Positions 57,787 to 64,000 of a DNA stretch of 64,000 nt are shown piece after piece. The position numbers and the translations under genes were made by a program. Under the pieces are notes generated by a model, which saw only the letters and a program-made list of their open reading frames with translations, did not search any database and had not been told where the DNA came from. The stretch covers positions 1-64,000 of the forward strand of contig NZ_AUGZ01000010.1 of the NCBI RefSeq assembly GCF_000422925.1, given 5' to 3'. How positions within the stretch are numbered: the stretch's first letter is position 1; each line of letters begins with the position of its first letter. This stretch comes from Paludibacterium yongneupense DSM 18731. GTDB taxonomy: Bacteria; Pseudomonadota; Gammaproteobacteria; Burkholderiales; Chromobacteriaceae.

Positions 57787-59262
57787 TCAAACCGCGACAA
57801 ATGCGCCCTGCCGCAGCAGGGCGTCGCCACGCGCGGCATGATGCAGCTGGCCGGCGGCGAGGCGGCCGAGATAGTCGAAGTGGTAGTCGCGCAGTGAAGG
57901 ATCGATCGCTTGCTGCGCATAGCGATCGACGGTTTCGATGCCGGCCGCGCGCAGGGCTTCGCGAGGACAGTTACCGATCTTCGCCACGAACACGGCATGG
58001 CAGTCGTTGAGTGCGGCGAGTACCGTCGCCATCGCATCATCCTCGCCGTAGCCCCCCTGGCAGTAGTGGTCGACGCGGCGATGTCCGATGAAGCGCGCGC
58101 CGGCGCCATCGACTTCGAATATCTGGAATTCGCTGGCATGTCCGAAGTGCTGGTTGATGCGATCGTCGCCGCGGGTGGCCACTGCCACCGTCAGACAGAC
58201 CGACTCCGACAGCGCGACCGGCGGTGCGGATGGCTGGGCGGCAGGCGCAGCGGCCTTCAGGCCGGCCCGGTAGGCGCGGCGCGCCTCGCGCGGGTACGGC
58301 GGATCGATCTCGCCCAGCGCCGCAAGCGCAAACTCGGCGGCGCGGTCCTCGCCCAGCAGGCCGACAGCGTCTGCTCGGCACTGCCGACAGTGCCGCATGA
58401 CCTGCATCGCGCCATCGCCGCACTGGTCTTGCAAGGCTTTCAGCTCGCCGGCGGTCGGTGCGCGCCGACCGTCGAGTCCGAAACGCGTGCCGTGCTCGGG
58501 CGCCGAGATCAGCGGCATGATGTTATGCAGGAAAGCCCCGCGCTCGCGCACCGCACGGTTCACGTCGAGCAGATGCGTGTCGTTGATTCCGGGAATCATC
58601 ACCGAATTCACTTTGACCAGAACCCCGCGCTCGGCCAGCATTTCCAGCCCCTGCATCTGCCGCTGGTGCAGGATAGCCGCGGCGGCGACGCCATGGTGAC
58701 GGCGATGATCGTAGAATATCCACGGATAGATCTGTGCCCCGACCTCGGCGTCTATCATATTGATGGTGATCGTCACGTGGTCGATGCCGTGACGCACGAT
58801 ATCGTCGATATGGTCGGGTAGCGCCAGCCCGTTGGTCGACAGGCACAGCTTGAGATCCGGGGCCTGCCGCCGCACCAGCTCGCAGGTGCGAAAGGTCTTC
58901 TCCGCATTTGCCAGCGCATCGCCGGGGCCGGCAATGCCGAGCACGCTCAACTGCGGTATCGCACTGGCGACCGCCAGCATCTTGCGCACGGCCTGCTCCG
59001 GAGTCAGACGCTCGGAGACCACGCCGGGCCGCGATTCGTTGGAGCAGTCGAATTTACGGTTGCAGTAGTTGCACTGGATATTGCAGGCGGGCGCAACGGC
59101 AACATGCATGCGGGCAAAGTGGCGATGCGCGGATTCGGAATAGCAGGGGTGGTCGCTCACCCTGGCGTCGAGGTCCGGAGCCGCCTGCGGCGAGGCATCG
59201 GACAAAACCGGGCGACCGGGGCCGAACGAGTCGAGCGGAATGTAGGCGGTGGCCGCTGGCAT
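57787..59262 (-). CDS. nifB: FeMo-cofactor biosynthesis radical SAM protein NifB
   Basis: 491 residues. The radical-SAM motif [14 protein letters not shown] (CxxxCxxC) lies near residue 60, with [10 protein letters not shown] before it. The C-terminal third (from [20 protein letters not shown]) is the NifX-like domain, so this is the fused long form. NifB makes the 8Fe-9S-C precursor of FeMo-cofactor. The start is set by AAGGAG seven bases upstream of the ATG at 59262. It heads the operon nifB-fdxN-nifZ-nifT-DegT. Confidence 0.98.
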   Translation of the reverse strand: MPAATAYIPLDSFGPGRPVLSDASPQAAPDLDARVSDHPCYSESAHRHFARMHVAVAPACNIQCNYCNRKFDCSNESRPGVVSERLTPEQAVRKMLAVASAIPQLSVLGIAGPGDALANAEKTFRTCELVRRQAPDLKLCLSTNGLALPDHIDDIVRHGIDHVTITINMIDAEVGAQIYPWIFYDHRRHHGVAAAAILHQRQMQGLEMLAERGVLVKVNSVMIPGINDTHLLDVNRAVRERGAFLHNIMPLISAPEHGTRFGLDGRRAPTAGELKALQDQCGDGAMQVMRHCRQCRADAVGLLGEDRAAEFALAALGEIDPPYPREARRAYRAGLKAAAPAAQPSAPPVALSESVCLTVAVATRGDDRINQHFGHASEFQIFEVDGAGARFIGHRRVDHYCQGGYGEDDAMATVLAALNDCHAVFVAKIGNCPREALRAAGIETVDRYAQQAIDPSLRDYHFDYLGRLAAGQLHHAARGDALLRQGAFVAV

Positions 59263-59310
59263 GGAGGCACTCCTTGTCGTGACGGTTGGTCGGTGGATAC
59301 CCAACCCATC

Positions 59311-59397
59311 AGCGAGTTTCGTGCCAGCAAGCAACCCATTGATTTATATGAATATCGGCATGTCGCGGCACACGGCACGTTTGTCGGATGCCTGACA
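59311..59397 (-). promoter_or_regulatory. nifB promoter: NifA site, IHF site and sigma-54 -24/-12
   Basis: On the reverse strand: TGT-N10-ACA at 59382-59397; IHF site AATCAATGGGTTG at 59332-59344 (13 of 13 positions); TGGCACGAAACTCGCT at 59311-59326, where the -12 element is TCGC instead of TTGC. The nifB start is 49 bases downstream. The activator site lies between the nifA stop and the nifB promoter. Confidence 0.9.
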
Positions 59398-59423
59398 AAT
59401 CCGACACTCGCCGTACGCTGCGC

Positions 59424-61022
59424 TCAGAACTTCCTGACCTCGATGCCGTGTTTTTGCAAGGCGTACCCCATCTGCCGCGGCGTGATGTTCAGCAAGCGCG
59501 CCGCCTTGGCCTGCACCCAGCCGCTGCGTTCCATCGCCCACAGCAACCGTTCGCGCTCGCCCTGCGGCCGCGGGCTGGCGGCATCGGGGGCCGCGGCGGC
59601 GACAGGCTGCGCCTCGCTCGCCGCCGGCTCCTGCGCGCGGGCCGGTGCCACCGCATCGTCCTTTTCGCGGTAATGCAGCAATTGGGTCAGACAGCGGTCT
59701 TTATGACAGGGGAAGGCGAGAGCCTGGATCGCATCGCCGGTCGCCATGGTGGCCGTGCGCTCGATGCAGTTCTCCAGCTCGCGCACATTGCCCGGCCAAT
59801 AACAGTTCATCAGCAGCCGCAGGGCATCGGGCTGCAGACGCAGGCTGCGCCCGTTTTCGCGGTTATAGCGATCGAGGAAATGGGAAACCAGCGGCGGGAT
59901 GTCCTCGCGCCGCTCGCGCAAGGGCGGCAGAAATACGCTGACCACATTGATGCGATAGTAGAGATCGGCACGAAAGGTCCCGGCGACAACCATCTTTTCC
60001 AGATTGCGGTTGGTCGCGCAAATCAGGCGCACGTCGACCTTGACCGAGCGATTGCCGCCGACGCGTTCGAACTCCCTCTCCTGTAGTACACGCAGCATCT
60101 TGGCCTGGAATGCCGGCGAGATATCGCCTATTTCGTCGAGAAACAGCGTGCCGCCATTCGCTTGTTCAAAGCGCCCCTTGCGTTCGGCCACCGCGCCGGT
60201 GAAAGCGCCTTTTTCATGCCCGAACAGCTCGGACTCGAGCAGCGTCTCGCTCAACGCCGCACAGTTCACCTTGATGAACGGACTCTTGCTGCGCGGCGAC
60301 AGATCGTGGATCGCGCGTGCGATGACTTCCTTGCCGCTGCCGCTTTCACCGCGCAACAGGACGGTGCTGCGCGAGGGACCGACCTTGTGCACCTGCTGGA
60401 AAACATCCTGCATCGCCTGCGAGACGCCGACGACCTTGTTGATATGCAGTGTCTTGTTATGCGGACGCCGCGTCGCCATCAGCATTTCCTGCTGTGCGGC
60501 GCTGACATTCTGCCGCAGACGCAGCGTCTGGCCGAGCAGTGTACTGATCATGGACAGCACGCGCAGCGTGTCGCGGAAAGCACTGCCCTCCTCGCGCCAG
60601 CGATCGATCGCGAGCACGCCCTGGCTCTCGTTGCCGATCTTGATCGGAACCGCCACAAACGCGACCGCCGGATCAGGCGCCTGCGAAGAGTAGGTCCGGT
60701 TGAGGAAGAGCGGCTCGGCGGAGATATCGGGCACCACCGCCGGCATGCCGGAGGCGTAGACGCGTCCTATCACCCCTTCGCCGCTCTGAAAGTGGCCGCG
60801 GGCCGCCTCTTCCTGCGTCAGCCCGACCGCCGCGAATACCGACAATTCCTGCTCGGACTCTTTCAGAACGATCATTCCGCGCCGGAAGTCCAGCTGCATG
60901 ACCAGGACGTTCAAGCTCTCGCGGAATGTTTTATTGATATCGAGCGACGAATTGAGGATCTTGCCGATCTCGTAAACGGTGATCAGCTCCTCTTCGGCGT
61001 GTGAACGCGCGATATAGTCCAT
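59424..61022 (-). CDS. nifA: Nitrogen-fixation transcription activator NifA (oxygen-sensitive type)
   Basis: 532 residues: N-terminal GAF domain (about 20-170), AAA+ sigma-54 activation domain with GESGSGKE and the sigma-54 loop [12 protein letters not shown], a linker, and a C-terminal Fis-type helix-turn-helix ([20 protein letters not shown]). Cys407-x11-Cys419-x19-Cys439-x4-Cys444 is the signature of NifA that senses oxygen or redox itself, as in rhizobia, and no nifL gene is near. AGGAGG five bases before the ATG at 61022 fixes the start. A sigma-54 promoter upstream suggests autoregulation. Confidence 0.98.
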   Translation of the reverse strand: MDYIARSHAEEELITVYEIGKILNSSLDINKTFRESLNVLVMQLDFRRGMIVLKESEQELSVFAAVGLTQEEAARGHFQSGEGVIGRVYASGMPAVVPDISAEPLFLNRTYSSQAPDPAVAFVAVPIKIGNESQGVLAIDRWREEGSAFRDTLRVLSMISTLLGQTLRLRQNVSAAQQEMLMATRRPHNKTLHINKVVGVSQAMQDVFQQVHKVGPSRSTVLLRGESGSGKEVIARAIHDLSPRSKSPFIKVNCAALSETLLESELFGHEKGAFTGAVAERKGRFEQANGGTLFLDEIGDISPAFQAKMLRVLQEREFERVGGNRSVKVDVRLICATNRNLEKMVVAGTFRADLYYRINVVSVFLPPLRERREDIPPLVSHFLDRYNRENGRSLRLQPDALRLLMNCYWPGNVRELENCIERTATMATGDAIQALAFPCHKDRCLTQLLHYREKDDAVAPARAQEPAASEAQPVAAAAPDAASPRPQGERERLLWAMERSGWVQAKAARLLNITPRQMGYALQKHGIEVRKF

Positions 61023-61154
61023 GCAAACCTCCTGCAGCCAACGTCGCGCAAGCGCGCGGACGCCGACAGTGAAACTGAGTTCCCCCGCGGGGGTCGGTAC
61101 ATTCCTCCCTCTGGCCTGCGGCACGCTCGTTGTTCTTCATATGGGGGGATAGCG

Positions 61155-61269
61155 AGCAAAAAGCGCGCCATCGGCAGCGACGGCCGGCAACGAAAAATGA
61201 TGACGCGCAATCAGCCACTTAGCGCCATGCGGGACAAACCCGCCATCCGGTGCTGTCGCATCTGCGACA
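61155..61269 (-). promoter_or_regulatory. Candidate nifA promoter using a shared NifA site
   Basis: On the reverse strand TGGCGCGCTTTTTGCT (61155-61170) is one base off the sigma-54 consensus at -24 and perfect at -12. The IHF-like sequence AATCAGCCACTTA (61209-61221) matches 12 of 13 positions. The NifA site TGTCGCATCTGCGACA at 61254-61269 is 84 bases upstream of the -24 and is shared with the divergent nifIscA promoter. Confidence 0.6.
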
Positions 61270-61357
61270 AATGCGACATCGATAAGGGGGCACTATGCAC
61301 CAAAATATTGCAACACCTTGATTTTCATGCCCTTTGATGGTTGGTACGGCTTTTGCA
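61254..61357 (+). promoter_or_regulatory. nifIscA-nifV promoter: NifA site, IHF site and sigma-54 -24/-12
   Basis: NifA site TGTCGCATCTGCGACA (61254-61269), IHF site CAACACCTTGATT (61311-61323, 13 of 13 positions of the reverse-complement consensus) and TGGTACGGCTTTTGCA (61342-61357), one base off the -24 consensus and perfect at -12. The first gene starts 45 bases downstream. Confidence 0.92.
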
Positions 61358-61401
61358 GCTAGGGGAAGGCGGGCAGGGCGCCCGTTAACCAGGAGAGTGC
61401 G

Positions 61402-61776
61402 ATGAGTTCCCTTGCCATGACCGCGGAATCCCCGCTTGCCGGCGCCGAACAGGCGCTGAACCTGACCCGTTCCGCCTGCGGCAAAGTCGCGGAGATGGTC
61501 GCCGCCGCCGGCAACCCCGCCTTGAAATTGCGCATCTACATCAGTGGCGGCGGTTGCGCCGGGTTCCAGTACGGCTTCGCCTTCGACGAAAACTGCGCCG
61601 ACGACGATCTGCGCTTCGATACGGATGGCGTCACGGTGCTGGTGGACGGAACGAGCCTGCAATACTTGCGTGGCGCCAGCGTGGATTACGAAGAAGGGCT
61701 GCAAGGCTCGCGCTTCGTCATCAACAACCCCAATGCCGCGTCCAGCTGTGGCTGCGGCAACAGCTTCTCGGTGTAG
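61402..61776 (+). CDS. HesB/IscA-type iron-sulfur carrier of the nif cluster
   Basis: 124 residues. The A-type carrier cysteines are in [12 protein letters not shown] and [11 protein letters not shown]. It accepts Fe-S clusters from the assembly machinery and passes them to nitrogenase proteins (the role of nif-linked IscA). AGGAG lies seven bases before the ATG. First gene of the nifV-nifW unit, under a NifA/sigma-54 promoter. Confidence 0.93.
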   Translation: MSSLAMTAESPLAGAEQALNLTRSACGKVAEMVAAAGNPALKLRIYISGGGCAGFQYGFAFDENCADDDLRFDTDGVTVLVDGTSLQYLRGASVDYEEGLQGSRFVINNPNAASSCGCGNSFSV

Positions 61777-61780
61777 CCCC

Positions 61781-62929
61781 ATGGCCAACCTGCCCACTTG
61801 CATCGTCATCAACGACACCACCTTGCGCGACGGCGAGCAGACTGCCGGCGTCGCGTTCACGGTGGGGGAAAAGTGCGACATCGCCCTGGCGCTCGACCAG
61901 GCCGGCGTTCCCGAACTCGAAATCGGCATTCCGGCCATGGGCGAGGCCGAGATCGAGTCCATCCGCGCCGTAGCGGCATTGCCGCTGCGGGCCGCGCTGA
62001 TGGTCTGGGCGCGCATGTGCGCGAGCGACATCGCCGCCGCGCAACAGTGCCCGGTCGACCTCATCCACGTTTCGATCCCGGTCTCCGACATCCAGATTCA
62101 CAACAAACTCAAGCGTGATCGCGACTGGGTGCTGCAGCAGATCGAGCGGTATGTCCGGCAGCTGGCCGACGCAGGCCATCGCGTCAGCGTCGGAATGGAA
62201 GACGCATCGCGCGCCGACCCGGACTTCCTGCGCCGGGTGGCTCAAGCCGCAGAACGCGCCGGCGCCGAGCGCGTACGCTTCGCCGACACCCTCGGCCTGC
62301 TCGATCCCTTCGCCACTTTCGAGCATATCGCGCGGCTGCGCGCCGCGATCGGCATCGACATCGAGATGCACGCCCACAACGATCTGGGACTGGCGACGGC
62401 CAACACGCTGGCGGCCGTCCGCGCCGGCGCCGGCCACGTCAATACCACGGTCAACGGCCTTGGCGAGCGCGCGGGCAACGCGGCGCTGGAAGAAGTGGTC
62501 ATGGCCTTGCGCCACGTCCATGCGCGCGAGACCGGGGTGCACACGCCGGCCCTGCCGGGACTGTCGGAGCGGGTCGCCCGCGCATCGGGCCGGGCGATCG
62601 CCGTCGACAAAAGCATCGTCGGCGCCGCGGTGTTCACCCACGAGGCCGGCATCCACGTCGATGGCCTGCTCAAGAATCCGGCCAACTACCAGGGCTTCGA
62701 CCCGGCCGAGCTGGGGCGCCGCCATACGACGGTCCTCGGCAAACATTCCGGGACCCATGCCGTCGCAGGGGCTTACGCGGCGCTCGGTCATCCGGTCTCC
62801 CTCGCACTGGCGCAACAACTGCTGCCGCGCATCCGCGCGCACGTCGACCGCCTGAAACGCCCCCCCAACCCCGGCGAGCTGTGCAGTCTGCTCGACGGCG
62901 AAGAAACGGAGCCCGGCTTCCATGGATAA
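61781..62929 (+). CDS. nifV: Homocitrate synthase
   Basis: 382 residues. [18 protein letters not shown] at the start holds the metal Asp and Arg of the HMGL-like barrel, with [17 protein letters not shown] and [18 protein letters not shown] further on; both are family signatures. It condenses acetyl-CoA with 2-oxoglutarate to homocitrate, the organic part of FeMo-cofactor. It starts four bases after the IscA stop without a clear ribosome site, so translation is probably coupled. Confidence 0.96.
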   Translation: MANLPTCIVINDTTLRDGEQTAGVAFTVGEKCDIALALDQAGVPELEIGIPAMGEAEIESIRAVAALPLRAALMVWARMCASDIAAAQQCPVDLIHVSIPVSDIQIHNKLKRDRDWVLQQIERYVRQLADAGHRVSVGMEDASRADPDFLRRVAQAAERAGAERVRFADTLGLLDPFATFEHIARLRAAIGIDIEMHAHNDLGLATANTLAAVRAGAGHVNTTVNGLGERAGNAALEEVVMALRHVHARETGVHTPALPGLSERVARASGRAIAVDKSIVGAAVFTHEAGIHVDGLLKNPANYQGFDPAELGRRHTTVLGKHSGTHAVAGAYAALGHPVSLALAQQLLPRIRAHVDRLKRPPNPGELCSLLDGEETEPGFHG

Positions 62930-63263
62930 ATTGATGCAACGCATGGCACGCCTGTCGTCGATAGAAGACTTTCTCGGCTTCTTCGACCTGCCTTACGATA
63001 TGGCCGTGGTCAATGTCAGCCGCCTGCACATACTCAAGCGTTTCTATCTCTATCTGCGCGCAGAAGACACAGCCCGACAAAGCGAAGAAGAAGGCTATCA
63101 GTGCTGCCGCCGCCTGCTGGCGCGGGCCTACGACGATTTCTTGCACACCACGCCGGCCGAAGCGAGGCTGTTCAAAGTCTTCCACGGCGGTGCCGTGCAG
63201 CAGATTCCACTGGAACGGGTGCGCGCAAGCTTGCCGCAACGCAACAACGGAGCGCACGAATAA
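62922..63263 (+). CDS. nifW: Nitrogenase-stabilising protein NifW
   Basis: 113 residues. [30 protein letters not shown] and [18 protein letters not shown] match NifW, which helps protect or mature the NifDK protein against oxygen. It starts eight bases inside the end of nifV, so translation is coupled. Confidence 0.94.
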   Translation: MDKLMQRMARLSSIEDFLGFFDLPYDMAVVNVSRLHILKRFYLYLRAEDTARQSEEEGYQCCRRLLARAYDDFLHTTPAEARLFKVFHGGAVQQIPLERVRASLPQRNNGAHE

Positions 63264-63331
63264 GCGACAAGGACTCCCGCAATCGCGCCAGTTCGCTTAG
63301 CATGGGAGATTGACCTCAACCAACGCTACCC

Positions 63332-63799
63332 ATGAACGCCCCGCACGATCTACCCGCTTTCCTGCGTCGCGCAAAGCAAGCCAGCTACGCGGCCGGCGGC
63401 GACGCCGCCACGCCGGCGCCACTCCCCGATATGCAGCAACTGGAATTCCGCGACGGCGACTTCAGCTATCGCGATGTTTTCGCTGGTTCGACCCATTTCG
63501 CCGGCCAGGAAATCGTCTACCAGTCAGAACGCGCGGCCTGGGCCATGAGTTACTCCGGTGGCCTCGCACACGATGTCGACGCGGCGCTCGCGCTCGAGGT
63601 CTACGCCTTTCTGCGCGAAGCCCTGCGCCGCCAGCCGCTGGACATGCCCTTGCGCGGTCCCGCCCTGTTCGGGCAGGACGGCTTGCGCTACGATTGCCGC
63701 ACGACCGGCACTCTGGAATGCTTCCACGGCACCGAAACCATCCGCCAGGGCATGCAGACGCTCTATACCCTGCACTTCAGCGGGGGGTGTCTTGCCTGA
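63332..63799 (+). CDS. DUF5680-family protein
   Basis: 155 residues. LPAFLRRAKQASYAAGGD, FRDGDFSYRDVFAGSTHFAG and GQEIVYQSERAAWAMSYSGG match the small DUF5680 family of unknown function. No signal peptide. It follows nifW by 68 bases but I see no nif promoter before it; it may be read through from nifV or be independent. No strong ribosome site. Confidence 0.75.
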   Translation: MNAPHDLPAFLRRAKQASYAAGGDAATPAPLPDMQQLEFRDGDFSYRDVFAGSTHFAGQEIVYQSERAAWAMSYSGGLAHDVDAALALEVYAFLREALRRQPLDMPLRGPALFGQDGLRYDCRTTGTLECFHGTETIRQGMQTLYTLHFSGGCLA

Positions 63800-63872
63800 A
63801 GGCCGGGCCGGCCGTATGAAAGCCCCCGGTTTTCTTCTATAACGGACTGTTGCGCCCTGCAGAGGTAACACC

Positions 63873-64000
63873 ATGGTTTCATCCCGTCTCGCCCGCCATG
63901 CGCTGGCATGGCTGCTCTCCGTCGCCCTGTTTGCCGCGCCGGCCTTCGCGCAGGAAGCCGTGCGCGTTTCATCCAAAATCGATACCGAGGGCTCGCTGCT
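63873..64000 (+). CDS. Glycine betaine/osmoprotectant-type binding protein (partial, N-terminus only)
   Basis: Only 42 codons are inside the window. A signal peptide (MVSSRLARHALAWLLSVALF) with cleavage near AFA-QEAVR is followed by VRVSSKIDTEGSLL, the opening motif of OsmF/OpuAC-like binding proteins. AGAGG lies seven bases before the ATG. The rest lies to the right of base 64000. Confidence 0.8.
   Translation, partial: MVSSRLARHALAWLLSVALFAAPAFAQEAVRVSSKIDTEGSL

Overview
The window is about 64 kb of GC-rich chromosome that suggests a diazotrophic betaproteobacterium, probably of the Neisseriales/Chromobacteriaceae type. That placement is inferred from the neisserial-style porin, the nif gene order and the NifA type; no rRNA gene is present to test it. 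I see no tRNA, rRNA, CRISPR array, insertion sequence or phage. Both edges cut genes: metK on the left and a glycine-betaine-type binding protein on the right.

From 1 to 42 kb the window is mixed metabolic, transport and signalling DNA. In order: metK and a methyltransferase; a reverse trans-sulfuration pair (cystathionine beta-synthase and a gamma-synthase/lyase); a family-3 binding protein; an unknown small gene, an MFS exporter and an ATP-grasp ligase that look like a dipeptide-making and export unit, with an Lrp regulator alongside; a five-gene ECF transporter plus nucleoside phosphorylase operon behind a Crp/Fnr remnant; a Fic-like protein with a degenerate motif; three decayed copies of the periplasmic binding-protein gene that follows them; an M20 amidohydrolase, a phospholipase-C-type phosphoesterase, a porin and an M3 oligopeptidase. 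Next come a PotD-like binding protein paired with a membrane diguanylate cyclase, a luciferase-like monooxygenase, a response regulator-CheC-diguanylate cyclase operon, a MocR/PdxR-type regulator facing a 46-residue ORF and a GNAT, a nitroreductase facing a LysR regulator, and a six-gene ABC transporter/phosphatase operon facing a GntR/UTRA regulator (organophosphate or phosphonate use).

From 42.4 kb to 63.3 kb lies a compact nitrogen-fixation island: nifJ (+); nifH-D-K-E-N-X, a NifX-associated gene, fdxB and nifQ (-); nifB, fdxN, nifZ, nifT and a DegT-family gene (-); nifA (-); a HesB/IscA gene, nifV and nifW (+). NifH and NifDK make nitrogenase; NifB, E, N, X, Q and V build FeMo-cofactor; NifJ and the ferredoxins supply electrons; NifW, T and Z assist maturation; NifA activates transcription. 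Four start regions (nifJ, nifH, nifB, nifIscA) carry the same layout: a NifA site TGT-N10-ACA, an IHF-like site, then a -24/-12 sigma-54 promoter. nifA itself has a somewhat weaker sigma-54 promoter that appears to share the nifIscA activator site, so NifA is probably autoregulated. NifA has the Cys-X11-Cys-X19-Cys-X4-Cys signature of oxygen-sensitive NifA, and no nifL is present. GC-rich hairpins fill the nifH-D, nifD-K, nifK-E and nifZ-T gaps.

The most unusual items are the DegT-family protein in the nifB operon, which lacks the PLP lysine; the decayed binding-protein array; the unknown gene, exporter and ATP-grasp unit; and the binding protein-diguanylate cyclase pair.
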